Shown: in pieces, positions 11,128 through 22,489 of the stretch
Position numbering within the stretch: position 1 is the stretch's first letter
Layout: each line of letters opens with the position of its first letter
Origin: Crossaster papposus
Taxonomy: Eukaryota; Echinodermata; Asteroidea; Velatida; Solasteridae
Direction of reading: 5' to 3'
Length of the DNA stretch: 64,000 nucleotides
Assembly: GCA_037893245.1 (NCBI GenBank)
Contig: JBAIAA010000014.1
Location: forward strand, 434,001 to 498,000
Notes under the pieces: generated by a model
Told to the model about the DNA's origin: nothing
Database searches by the model: none
Seen by the model: the letters and a program-made list of their open reading frames with translations, nothing else
Translations under genes and position numbers: made by a program

Positions 11128-11744
11128 AATTTCTTTGTTCGCTTTGAAATTTGAAAAACAAATATGAACCAATTTGAAAGGGATGGGGTGTAATCCCTTG
11201 TGTGATTTGATATGAAATGACCCAATCCTCGAATTTTCCTTGGACTTGAACCTGGATCCACGGGAGATGTTTAAATCATGATTATTTAGTAGTTTATAAA
11301 GTCACTTAATTTATATCAACGTAATGTTAAACAATTGTTTCTATCCTCTATCATGTCCGTAGCTGGACTTCTTGCCCAGCAGGTGAATTTTTGAATTTGG
11401 ACTGACAGTTTTGTTTGAAAACCTTATGGTTTTAAAATAATGTTTTATAATGTAGTCTGTTTACAATGTACATGTACCATGTTTTCCTGAAGGGGCAAAT
11501 CTTATAATAATTTATTTGTATTAAAATCGATAACAAAAATACCTAAAGAAGGGACTGAAACAAGTTCACTAGCTCACTAGTCCACAAGGGTGCACTACCC
11601 TAATTGAAGGGAGAATTACTCCGCCAGCTCATTAGCAAAAATGTTGGACGTTTAACTGGGAGAGTACACATTTGTGTGATGGGTTTGAAGATTGTCGACT
11701 ACAAATGCGCAAATAACTTGTAATTTGACTCAATTTTTGTGTGT
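11128..11744. other. No gene recognised
   Basis: Possible SINE body in the first part; otherwise unassigned AT-rich sequence. Confidence 0.35.
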
Positions 11745-11799
11745 TGTAATTATTATTTTGATACCGTGGAGATTAAATAAACCTGAAACCTGAAACCTC
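11745..11799 (+). repeat. LINE-like 3' tail with (CCTGAAA)n
   Basis: GATTAAATAAACCTGAAACC is followed by a second CTGAAAC unit. A short A/T-rich tail ending in a 7-8 bp microsatellite is the usual 3' end of CR1/L2-type LINEs. A similar (CTTGAAC)n tail ends the LINE at 21318. Confidence 0.5.
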
Positions 11800-11873
11800 G
11801 TCAACTCTGTTGGTTCGAACATATAAGTAGGACTACGAATGATGTCCGTGACGAAGGAACCGGAATCAAGTAT

Positions 11874-12300
11874 AAGGCCGTGTCCGAAACGGGTGTCTAC
11901 AGCTACAGCTACGGCTATTGTCTACGTCGGCCATTTTGTAGCGCTGTCCGAAATGCCGTCTAGAGCTACAGCTACGGCTAGAACGCCACACAAATCTAGC
12001 CGTAAAGGAAGTCGTCTAGCTCAGGCAAAACAAAATGGCGGCAGCACTAACATTAATTTTGGAGCAAATTTTCGTTTATTTTTCAATGATAGTGCATTGA
12101 ATTGAAACGACAAATACGTCAATATCGGCAGGTATTTCGACTGGCTGTAAACAAACATTGCGTAACATCTAGCAGACGAAAATTGTTGTAAATTCTTACG
12201 TCGTAATTTCACAAACACTAATTCAAGCATCGCTTGGGGGCGCAATAACTTGCCGTAGGCTCTACCGTAGCCCACTGATCTCTATAACTGGATAGGTCGA
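11874..12300. mobile_element. Repeat family F, copy 2
   Basis: Begins AAGGCCGTGTCCGAAACGGG and carries the (GCTACA)n blocks and GTAAACAAACATTGCGTAAC shared with copy 1. It ends CACTGATCTCTATAACTGGA, which is the reverse complement of a block in copy 3. No coding capacity supported. Confidence 0.7.
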
Positions 12301-12631
12301 GCGGCTCTGCACGTGAAGCCATCAGCGGCCATATTGGGATATTCAAAACATTGCAGGCGTACACACGTTTGTATAGCGCACGACCGAGAAAACTCATTTA
12401 ATATCACAGGAAACGAAGTTAACGTCGCAAAAACGATCCAGTTTGATCAGGAAAATCAAGTTAAACATAATAACACCCAAGAATTACCTGTATACGCCAA
12501 GTTTCAATGTTAAATAGGCCTATTTTTTGGAAACGATATGAGACATTCGTGTGAGACGATGCAATGCAGTGAAAAGTCTATGGGATATGTCGGACAAGTA
12601 TTTTCAAGAATTTCCAACTTCTAAATTATTA

Positions 12632-12672
12632 TTTTTTTTTTTTTTTTTTGGGGGGGGGGGGGAGGTGGGGGG
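12632..12672 (+). repeat. Poly(T)-poly(G) homopolymer junction
   Basis: A run of about 18 T is followed directly by about 13 G. Low complexity; assembly length is likely to be unreliable here. Confidence 0.85.
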
Positions 12673-15600
12673 AAGAAATCCACATCATAACCTTATGCAC
12701 AAACCGGAACAAGGAAAAGGCAAAACGAGTTCTTTTGGATTAAGGAAATTCTTGAAATTGTTGGTTTAATTTTATATCCAGACACTAAAAAGTGCATTTT
12801 ATAATAAAATAAAAAAATGTTGAAAAAATTGAACAAATGTCAGTGTGTTTCAGGAAAATTTAATTGGCACATTATGGTTTGTTCGTGGGGTTTTAAGGCA
12901 GTGTCCAGATTTGGAATCAACCTAATGTTTAGTAAATTTTTTGGAAAGGGTCCCAAAAATTCTTGCTGGACAAGTGGACAGAAAAAATTAATTATGTGGT
13001 TTTGAGCTTAAACCATAGAGCTGTATAATAAAGATACACCTCTATGGCTTAAACTATGAACTTGAGAAACTTGAAATAAATCACAATTAAAAATATCAAT
13101 CACATGTGTAAATAATGACATAAGTCACACAATGGATTCAATTTTGCTTTATGCTTTTATTTTACATTGATACACTACATATAACATGTAATAACTACTG
13201 CCATAGTAACAATATGCTTATTATGTATTGTTTACTGATGTTATAAAACCAAATAAAAAACAATTAACCCCGGACTGTTTATGAATTTAAAACCAAAACA
13301 AAACTTGCGATGTCATTTTAGAATAATAATTGTTGATACTATGCAAAGATACATTTGGCTGCATTCTTCACAGGCCAAATTTTAATAGGACACCCTTGTA
13401 CGGCTTTAACTTTTAATTGTGAGTGTTTCTAGATATTTGTGCGATATGAACACAATATTAAAGATTTATACACCACAATTGTTGTTTTGTAAGAAAGCAA
13501 AATAAAACCATGATTGAAAAGCAAAATTTGACAGGGCGGCATAACATTTTAACAGGGCAGCATACAAATATGACAGAACAGCGTAACATGTACACAGGGC
13601 GGCCGCTACCCAGTGATTGTGGAGAACACTGACTGGGTAAATCCATGTCATTTTAACATCTGTATAATTTGCTTTGAATATTAACAATACAATTTTAACC
13701 AGATTTGTCAGTTTTCATAAAACACATGTTCAATATATTTCCATGTTACAAAGATAGGTTTGTGACTGTTGCGACTGTTTTATTATCTGTACTTATATTG
13801 TTAAAAAATGAAATGCCAAGATGCAGAGTTCTGCAATATATTTGCAGCACATCTAAGAAATGTGGAACACCGAGATAGCTTATCTTGGAAAACGTAGTTG
13901 GTCAATTAAGCTACCGTATTTACTGATGGTTAAACAAAATAAGTTTTGACATTCGCTGTCATCTGTTGTCCCTCTGTCATAATGGGAGCAGTTCGTCCTA
14001 TGACTTGTCCAGCCGTAATAAGCTGTACAGACTGACATCTTAGTAGCAAGAAGTAGACTTGGGTAAACCAATTAGCTGTAGTGTACAAAGAAAACAAATA
14101 TACAGGTATAAATTAAATGCCAAGGAAAGAATGTTGTAACATGACGCTATTTTAAAAACACAAAATTCTCAATTTATTTGGCATACCCATTTCTTCAGAG
14201 AGTGAAATTTAATTTGAGCACTGCAAGGAATGTCATCAGGACTACGTTTTTAAGAGAGATTTGTGGGCGAAAATGAAATTGTTCTGAAGTATTGGAAATA
14301 CGTGTCTACATCCTAAGTTCCACCATGATAGCCTTGGCCTACACCATGCATTTAATAATACTATTATTATTATTAATAGGTGGCTCTACACTTCCAGAAT
14401 TGTGAGAGAAAAAACTGTGATCATTGCGATATTGGGATAATTCTACAGAACATTAAATTTATGCACGTCAAATAGTTCATGACACAATATGTTGTGTACG
14501 AATGTGTACACAAATTACCACCATGAACTGTTTGACGTGCAAGTCAACGGGACAGTCTTCATAGAATGGGTACAAAATTGGTCTGAAAATACCTGTATTG
14601 TGGAATTCAATCATATTGTAAGGGTATCCTAGACCAACTGATTCTATAAATCTACTGTTCTTTCGAAATATCCCAGTTTTTCTTTCAGATAAAATGATGG
14701 ATAGGACCACAATATGAAAAAATCCCGCTGGAATTAGCGATGGTGGACTTTTTTTTAAGCCAGCAGCCAGTGCCCTTTTTCCCACCTAGCCATGAAGCAG
14801 GTTGAGATAAGACATCTGGTTTTTGTTTGGATAAATTTGACCCAGGCAATCCAAGGTTATGACTGTTTAAGCTGAGCCTCGTGTGGGGTAAAACCACAGG
14901 GAATTGTTGCCTAGCAACCAATAAAACTTTTCTCAATTTTAAAGGGTCTTTTGTTTATACATAGAGCAAGGCCAGAGCATTCAACCTTTAACACAGTGCT
15001 GTTTTGTCTGTTTTCTTTCAGTTAAAGGAGTTTCATCGTGTACAAGCCAAGATTTGCCAAGATAAAAACAGTGGGAAAATGGTCATAAATCACTTCTCAA
15101 GGCCATTGATAGCTCTGGTGTCACATTATAGAATTACGTAACTTTGGGCCTTTTCAGAAAATTGTATCTACAAAAATATCTGGCCGATTTTTCTCAATAA
15201 AATGAATGTAGAAAAAGAACAGAAATTGAATATCACCTTAAAAAACAACGAAAGTGACCGATATTCCCATAATTATAATCCAACAACGATCCATGCAAAC
15301 ACAGTGAATCCAAACAACAACGCGTGTACATACATTATGTACAGTGTACATGTACACCATTGGTCCATAGTCAAGTATACGGAACAGACGCGGCGTGCCC
15401 ACGCGCACACGTGCATTGTGTGAAAATTGCGCAACGTGGCGAGTCTGGCACCGGCTCCGTTGCCGGTGTGCGCATTTAGAGGCCGATCACAGACTGGCTG
15501 AAACACAATTTAGTAAACTCTCTTTATCTCACAGTGCCCCTCAATCTCAAGGTACGACCTATACACGAACGGATAGAGCATGACATAGACTTTCCAATGA

Positions 15601-16149
15601 TATATGGGGGAGGGCGTACTACCTAGGAATCTGAAGTTGTTCGCTTTTTAAGGTTTTCTTTTGTTTTAAGACCTAATTAATATTCATATCGCGTTTAGTA
15701 CGCATATGCTAGTTACAGAATCATGTTTTTGCTTTAATTTAAGACTAAAACTGTTAAAATTGATTGGGAAACGGCGATGCCCTCCCGATCTACAAATGGA
15801 GCCTCTCATTGGCCCACTTTTGGAGCCGCGCGGAGCGGGAAATTTAAAAGGCCATTTTCGGACGATGTTTTTGCCTCAATTTTATATCATATTTTAATCA
15901 AAACTGCGGGAAAGTGTAAAAAAGTGAAAGTTTTGTATGTGCCTTGTGTGGAATTACTTGTAACTGTGTTTCCAGAGAGAAATAATTTATTTTTGACACA
16001 AAATATGACATTTGACGTCGTTTTTACCCCCTTTTCGATCCGAGGGCGCCCTTCGTTTCGTCCAGGCTACTGGAATTCATGTGGAAACGAAAATATCGTT
16101 TTCGCCCAACAATGTTCTCCTAAATCTCTCTTAAAACCGTAGTCCTGAC
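12673..16149. other. No gene recognised
   Basis: Long AT-rich stretch with only short random frames. A small imperfect repeat of AGGGCGGCATAACAT-type units lies at 13530-13610. No exon, RNA gene or complete element could be supported. Confidence 0.4.
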
Positions 16150-16505
16150 ATTTTTTACAAAGATAGATACTGATCGCACAGTCTGCAAGTTTATTTAATA
16201 AATTTACTTATTTACAAAGGATTTTAATGCATTTTTACCCACCATCGCTGCTGCCACTGTCTCACTCTCGACGTGTCTACGCGTCTTTTGCATGCACGAA
16301 GGCAATGTTTTGAATATCCCATCATGGCCGCCGGTGACTTCACGGCTCGCTATCCCATCAATGTACGCTCGAACTATCCAGTTATAGAGATCAGTGACCG
16401 TAGCCACGTCCGAATTCCATTTGCCTTAGCGCCTACGTACGTAGACGTAGCTGTAGCTGTAGCTGTAGACCGTAGCTCTAGACACTCGTTTCGGACACGG
16501 CCTAA
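16150..16505. mobile_element. Repeat family F, copy 3
   Basis: Contains ATCCAGTTATAGAGATCAGTG and GTAGCTGTAGCTGTAGAC blocks and ends CGTTTCGGACACGGCC, matching copies 1 and 2. It is in inverted orientation relative to copy 2. Confidence 0.7.
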
Positions 16506-17354
16506 TTAACATGCGTGAGATTGCGCCGTATTCCTGGTCGCATGAGGGCGCTGTAAGTCGCCATTTTCTGGGTACCCAAGACAGGTAAAATCACGTTTAA
16601 TGAGGTAGTTTAGTAACATTACTTTTATCTAAAAATGGAATATTGAAAAATGTAATTTTTGTTTGCTGTAAGAATATGTAAACTGACGTGAATCATCTTC
16701 TAATCACTTTTATTTCGGGCGATTCACAATGCAGTGCGCCACCAAGCGTTTGACTCAAAAAAGCCACTTTTAAACTTTACGGTCGACTTCTCCCGTATAT
16801 CATACTGTAGTGAAATATCTATTCTTCAATGTTCACGCGAGTTACAACAAAAACATCAATGTATCCGGAAGCGTCGTTGATTAAAACATTGTTATTTGCA
16901 GAAACAAATTAGAACTTGAATCGTGCGCGTCCAAAAAGACGTAAAAACTGATGAGTTCATGCAAAATGAATACCGTTTTTCAAACCGATGCCGACTTTTT
17001 TCCATGATGCACTGCGGGTATAGTAGGATTTGCGCCTCCAACGGCAGCTTCTAGGTATTGTGAATCGCTCGAATTATACCCCCAATACCGTTTGCACAGC
17101 GCCCTCAACGTTCAAAAATACGGCGCATTAGCAGAACTTAACTCTTGGTGGCGCTACAACGGGAAATGTCGTCAGCCAAACATTTGTGCGCTAGCTAGCT
17201 ATGCACACGTGTTGTAAAACTGGCTTGAAACGTGACGTGTCCAAATCCAATGCGAACGTGATCAATGTGTCGTTGGCCTATGGAAGAACAAGATACAAGC
17301 AAGTACTATATAGGAGTTTTAGAGTGAAATTTCACAACGATAAATCACCACCAA
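16506..17354. other. No gene recognised
   Basis: Inverted partial similarity exists between its two halves (TGAGGGCGCTGTAAGTCGCC / GCGCCCTCAACG; ATTCACAATGCAGTGCGCC / ATGATGCACTGCGGG). It may therefore be a decayed foldback. No coding sequence supported. Confidence 0.35.
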
Positions 17355-18595
17355 TAGTACAGTAAAAATATGGTTTGACCTCGGACAAATTGCAACATAA
17401 TTTTTTTCACCAGAATGCATTTCTAAGGTCCCTAGAATGACATACTAAAACTCTTAAAAAATCCAAGTGGTGGAAATATGATTAATTTGCATAAATCGTT
17501 AATCCCTGCCATGTAATATATTTATTCCCATATTTGCGTATATATATATATATATATTTGTTTGAAAAGTTTATTTTGGTGATTCTACTTACACATCCTT
17601 ACTTCAATAACAATTTCTAAAGCATACAAGTGACTGAATAATTATGAGAACATAGTAATGATCTAAAATGACTACAATTATACCCTATAATTTGCGCGCA
17701 TTTACCTTGTCTCCAGATATCATCAAGTAGTCAGTATTGATGAGCTTCAGATTAACCAAGTTGATTACTGGCACAGTTACCATATTAAAACCTTATGGAA
17801 AATCATGTGCACAATGATACCATTGTGATATTTAGCCCAGCAAACAAAAACAGGGGAAAATGAGGTTTTCGTATATTTGGCTGTCAAGTAGGTCTAGGGT
17901 TGCCTGAACGTGGGAGACTTTAATAAGTTCAAGAAAATTCCAAAAATTATCGGTAAGAATACATTTTGACGTTGACATTATTGTAAGCAACAATAATCTT
18001 TTATTTTGGGGATTCCTTGAATTTGTTCAGGTTTCCTACGTTAGGCAACCCTTCACGTACTTTTTACGAACACCTCGTTTTCCCCTGTTTTTGTTTGCTG
18101 GGCTAAATATCACAATGGTATCATTGTGCACATGATTTTCCATAAGGTTTTAATATGGTAACTGTGCCAGTAAGCAACTTGGTTAATCTGAAGCTCATCA
18201 ATACTGACTACTTGATGATATCTGGAGACAAGGTAAATGCGCGCAAATTATAGGGTATAATTGTAGTCATTTTAGATCATTACTATGTTCTCATAATTAT
18301 TCAGTCACTTGTATGCTTTAGAAATTGTTATTGAAGTAAGGATGTGTAAGTAGAATCACCAAAATAAACTTTTCAAAAAAAAAATATATATATATATACG
18401 CAAATATGGGAATAAATATATTACATGGCAGGGATTAACGATTTATGCAAATTAATCATATTTCCACCACTTGGATTTTTTAAGAGTTTTAGTATGTCAT
18501 TCTAGGGACCTTATAGAAATGCATTCTGGTGAAAAAAATTATGTTGCAATTTGTCCGAGGTCAACAATACAAAATTAGGTATTTTTCCTGTACTA
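17355..18595. mobile_element. Foldback element family A, copy 2
   Basis: Same family as 2388-3631: 1.24 kb, almost entirely self-complementary. It starts TAGTACAGTAAAAATATGG and ends in the complement, with AGCCCAGCAAACAAAAACA blocks facing each other around 17970. TA-rich runs (near 17535 and 18395) sit at equivalent points in each arm. Non-coding. Confidence 0.85.
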
Positions 18596-19479
18596 CAAGA
18601 CAAGAGTCAAGACCAGTTCAGTTGATTGACCGGTTCCGTAAACGAAAATCGTCTGACGTGTCTGGTTCCTGTACATGCTGTAGCGAAAACTCAATTTTCC
18701 CACTTTTCCAGAGCCAGAGGTACGTACGAAATACAAATATCATCCATGCATATTTTATTATTTTGATATGAAATGATATAGCCTAAATATGGGCAAATGT
18801 AATACTCGCTTGTTGTATAAATTTGGATTTGTAAGAAGTACCGTAGTTGTATCGCGTGGACTAAAATAATTTTATTCAGTCAGTTGAGTTGATCATAAAT
18901 ATAAAATAGAATACCTGTTAACAAATGTGACTGTGACTTAGCCCAGGTTGGACTCCTCCGTTGTGTACAACGCGACGGAGTCCAGGGTATCAATGTTTCC
19001 TGCCATAGCGAAATATTTTACAACAACATTTTTTCATATTTTTACCCGATGAGGGAAGTCAAAATCTCGCTTATGTATTCCTTGTGTCTAGAACTAAAGA
19101 TCGTCATGGGTTATTAAAAGTTAATGTGTCTTTAGGCAACTTATTTACGGAAAATAAATTTCAAATCCACGCTTTTGGAAGTGAACATCATGTACGAACT
19201 CTCTACAATCCCTACATGCGTGCGCGGGTACCCGGCAGCCGCGCCGGCCTACAACTGATAAGCCAGGCGCGTGCACAGGGCAAGTCGCTGCACGCTGGAC
19301 AGGTGGCTATTCGATGTCAGATGTAGGCCCTATTCCTTTCACTATGACTATCATTCCAATGTGTTCAAGCCACACTGTATTGATACTATTTAATAAACAA
19401 TGAACGATCGCTACGTACAATTCAATTTACTTTACAATTCTTTACTTTTTCCATTTTTTTCCTCCATCGGTCCTAGTCT
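18596..19479. other. No gene recognised
   Basis: An 80-codon frame at 19084-19326 (+) has no recognisable motif. Nothing else is supportable. Confidence 0.35.
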
Positions 19480-21318
19480 CTCTTTATAATACTTTAATTT
19501 TGTCATACCTTAATTATGGAATACTTGCGTGGGGTAACTGTTCCACTGGTTATCTTCAAAAGTTATTTCTTTTGCAGAAGCGAGCTCTTCGTATAATTAA
19601 TTTTGTTGATTTTTGTGCCCATACTGATCCTCTCTTTTTTAAGGCTACATACAAAAAATTGATTGTTTCTCATCAGCGGCCGGGCCAATTTTTCGTGCCG
19701 GATATTTTTTTATATTTTATAAACAAAATATAAATGTACCGGACGCCCGAAAATTCCGAGATTTTTAATTTTTTAATTTTGTATATGCTGTAAAATCACG
19801 CTGTTGAAAGCAATAACAGTTAAAACTCGCGCGGGCCAAGTGAATGTTTTTAGTGGCCATACGTGTTCTAGCAGAAGCAAGCCGGAAAAATCTAAATCGA
19901 CGGCGGACAGGAGATCGGAGAAGCCGAGTATAATAGTAGTGAGAACGGTGTCTGTGTGCCTCTTTCATTAAAAAAACAGGGGTGCTCAAAATAACTGATG
20001 GGAAAATAAATCGACTTGACTATATTTTTGTGTTTCTACCAACATTATTTGAGCTTTTATTCTATATGAAATGTGTGCATTGGTCAGTTTTGGAAAGTAA
20101 ATCAACGAAAACAATTTGTAATTTAGATAAAGAATGCAATGTCCCAACGAAGTTTTTGTCAACTAGCGCTTTCACCCACACTATGCGAGTGCGCCCACCG
20201 CTTGCGCCCATACTATAACTGGGCGCTGGAAAACACCAGACGAGCTTCATAGATTTCTGTGTAGAAAAACGTACGGCATTCTGGGTAGCGTACATGCTCT
20301 GCCGCACAGCTGAGCCACGGAAGTAGTAACCTACGTTCGCAGGTCGCAACAAAAATTATCCAATCAGAGCTAAATGCACATCAGCGCTTACCACCAACGC
20401 CCGGTTCATCAACATGTACATGTACATGTATGTATATGCGGTAGGCACGAACGAAACCAGCGCGCCTGTAGTTGTTTAGTCAGATACCGGTTTCAAAGAT
20501 TCGGCGACATTTTTATTCTATAAAATATAAAATATAAAATATAAAATGCCCTGACAGACCATTTTTTCAAAAGGGTTCTGATGAGAAACAATTAATTTTG
20601 TTTATGTAGCCTAAACATAAAACCTTAAAAATTAAGGATATTTATTACCATCAGCTTGGGTCCCTCATGTATCAATCCGATTCCAATACTTTACCCTCGG
20701 CTATTAAGGCAATATTTGTGCGAAATGATCAGATCCATGCCCACTTTACTCGACAGGCTTGTCATTTTCATCTCCCATTAACTCGTACTTCTTTTTCACA
20801 CAAAACTATTAAATATGAGGGACCCAGGTTATGGAATTCACTTACTAATACATTAAGAAGCTCCAAACATATTATCGCTTTCAAACGAGATTATAAGTTT
20901 GCTTTGTTGAACTTTTATTGTGAACTAATGTAAAATAATAACTCAAAATGTATTTTTTGTATTTTATTGATGCATTCCTAAACTGGCTTGTTGATGTGCT
21001 GTTTATTGTTTGTCCTTGTCTTTTGTTTGTTTTGGTATTAGTGTATTTAAGTAAGTAACTTACTGTTATTTATAAAATGCTGTATGTGCTCTGGGCCTAC
21101 TGTCCGTGTTTGCTCCTATTTTACATGAATATTCTTGTATCCAATACATGTAGCCCAGAGCACGTACATGCATGCATAGGGGGCCGACACCTACAAGCTT
21201 TGCTTCTTAGTGGGTCCCCCTTCAGCATCACCTATCATAACTGTATAAACTACCATTATCATCCTGTATGTTGATGCCGAAGAAATAAATGAACCTTGAA
21301 CCTTGAACCTTGAATTTC
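19480..21318 (+). mobile_element. CR1/L2-like LINE 3' end, interrupted
   Basis: Two pieces of a reverse-transcriptase C-terminus are present. The first (to 19662) has SYLNYGILAWG and LQKRALRIINF. The second (20630-20933) has IKDIYYHQLGSLM, HFHLPLTRTSFS and EGPRLWNSL. These motifs are typical of the C-terminal part of CR1/L2-type LINE polymerases. The 3' end is an AATAAATGAACCTTGAACCTTG microsatellite tail at about 21285-21318. It lacks ORF1 and the RT core, so it is a 5'-truncated dead copy. Confidence 0.8.
19663..20591. mobile_element. Insertion inside the LINE fragment
   Basis: The two RT pieces are separated by ~0.93 kb bounded by a 14-bp inverted repeat, TTGTTTCTCATCAG at the left and CTGATGAGAAACAA at the right. 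Inside, ATATTTTATAAACAAAATAT-type and (AAAATAT)n tracts occur. No transposase is seen, so it is non-autonomous. The target duplication is unclear. Confidence 0.65.
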
Positions 21319-21679
21319 AATTTATTTCAATTTAATATTCACATGTATAACTGTCTGAGTGATTGACGATGTATTTTGGCGGGAAAAGCGCCTTGCGGTT
21401 TCAGTCATTCTCAGGGTTAAATATAAAATATAAAATATAAAATTCCCTCCCTACCAATTTTTTGAAATCTTAGTGATGTAAACCTATTTATTAATTTTAA
21501 ATGGCCTAAACATTACAAAACCTCACGCTTAATACAATAATATTGGGATATCTCTCTTGGAGCCAGACTGATTGATATAGATCACATTCCAAGAAGTGTA
21601 GGGAATTAGACCGTGAACTGCTGTAAAGATAGCCACATTTTCCACCAAATTTGTAGTTGGGATTCCGTAAAAAAAACAT
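21319..21679. other. No gene recognised; (AAAATAT)n tract
   Basis: Contains an AAATATAAAATATAAAAT tract near 21420, similar to the one at 20515. No coding sequence. Confidence 0.4.
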
Positions 21680-22173
21680 TAAGGCCAAATAAAAAACAAA
21701 CATGTTTAGCGTCACCGCCCGCTTCCTTTTTGGGGGCCGCCTCCTTTTTTCTTTTTCTTTTCTTTTAAAAAAAAGAAGATAAATTTGACCATTTTGGTAA
21801 AAAAATTTTTAAAAAGAATTACAAATTTGTTAAAAGATAATACAATTTTAAGATCGTATTTTAGAATTGAGCATCACTGTGAACATGCTCTGGAAATATT
21901 ATTTTGTTTTCTAATAGGAAGGCTAGGGTGTAGTCGTGTACGGTGCATAAATGTACATGATCGACCCACATGAATTTTGATTTTTAATCGTGGGTGAACC
22001 ATGTTTTAATTTTAAATTTGGAAATAGGGTTTGACATGTTCACTACATAAATACATGACTCGAATTGAGATGTGTCAGGCAGCCATTTAAAAGAAAAAGA
22101 AAAAAAAGGGCCTTCTTCTTCCTTTAAAAAAAAAGGCATGACGCTAAACATGTTTTTTTTATATTTGGCCTAA
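21680..22173. mobile_element. Foldback element just upstream of SIL1
   Basis: TAAGGCCAAATAAAAAACAA and ACATGTTTAGCGTCA at the left return inverted at the right (TGACGCTAAACATG, ATATTTGGCCTA). The right end is about 67 bp before the SIL1 start codon, so it lies within or abuts the promoter/5'UTR. Confidence 0.75.
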
Positions 22174-22239
22174 TACAAAACTGATTTAATAAAACTTCTT
22201 TCGATTTGTTTTTTTGGGGCGTACAGCCTAACTGCGTAA

Positions 22240-22489
22240 ATGACAATGACGAAGATCATCAACCTCCGTGTCTTCCACATCCTGACCTTCGCCCTCTTCC
22301 TCGTCTCCTGCTACTTCTGCGTCCACGGAGACAATGTTGCCAAGCACAGGACGGCGATGGTTGCCGTGCCAACAGAGGAGTTAAATGAAACTGATGAGAA
22401 CAATGTGGACGCAGTAGTTGAAGAGGAAATAGATCCCGAGGATCTTGATGTCTTTCTGCCTACTGACCAATGGAAGCCAATCCAAGCAG
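22240..22489 (+). CDS. SIL1: SIL1 exon 1
   Basis: Encodes the start codon, the signal peptide and an acidic N-terminal segment (DPEDLDVF, DQWKPIQA). I chose the first of two close ATGs (22240; the second is at 22246), as neither context is decisive. Ends one base into a codon; donor GTTTGA. Confidence 0.88.
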
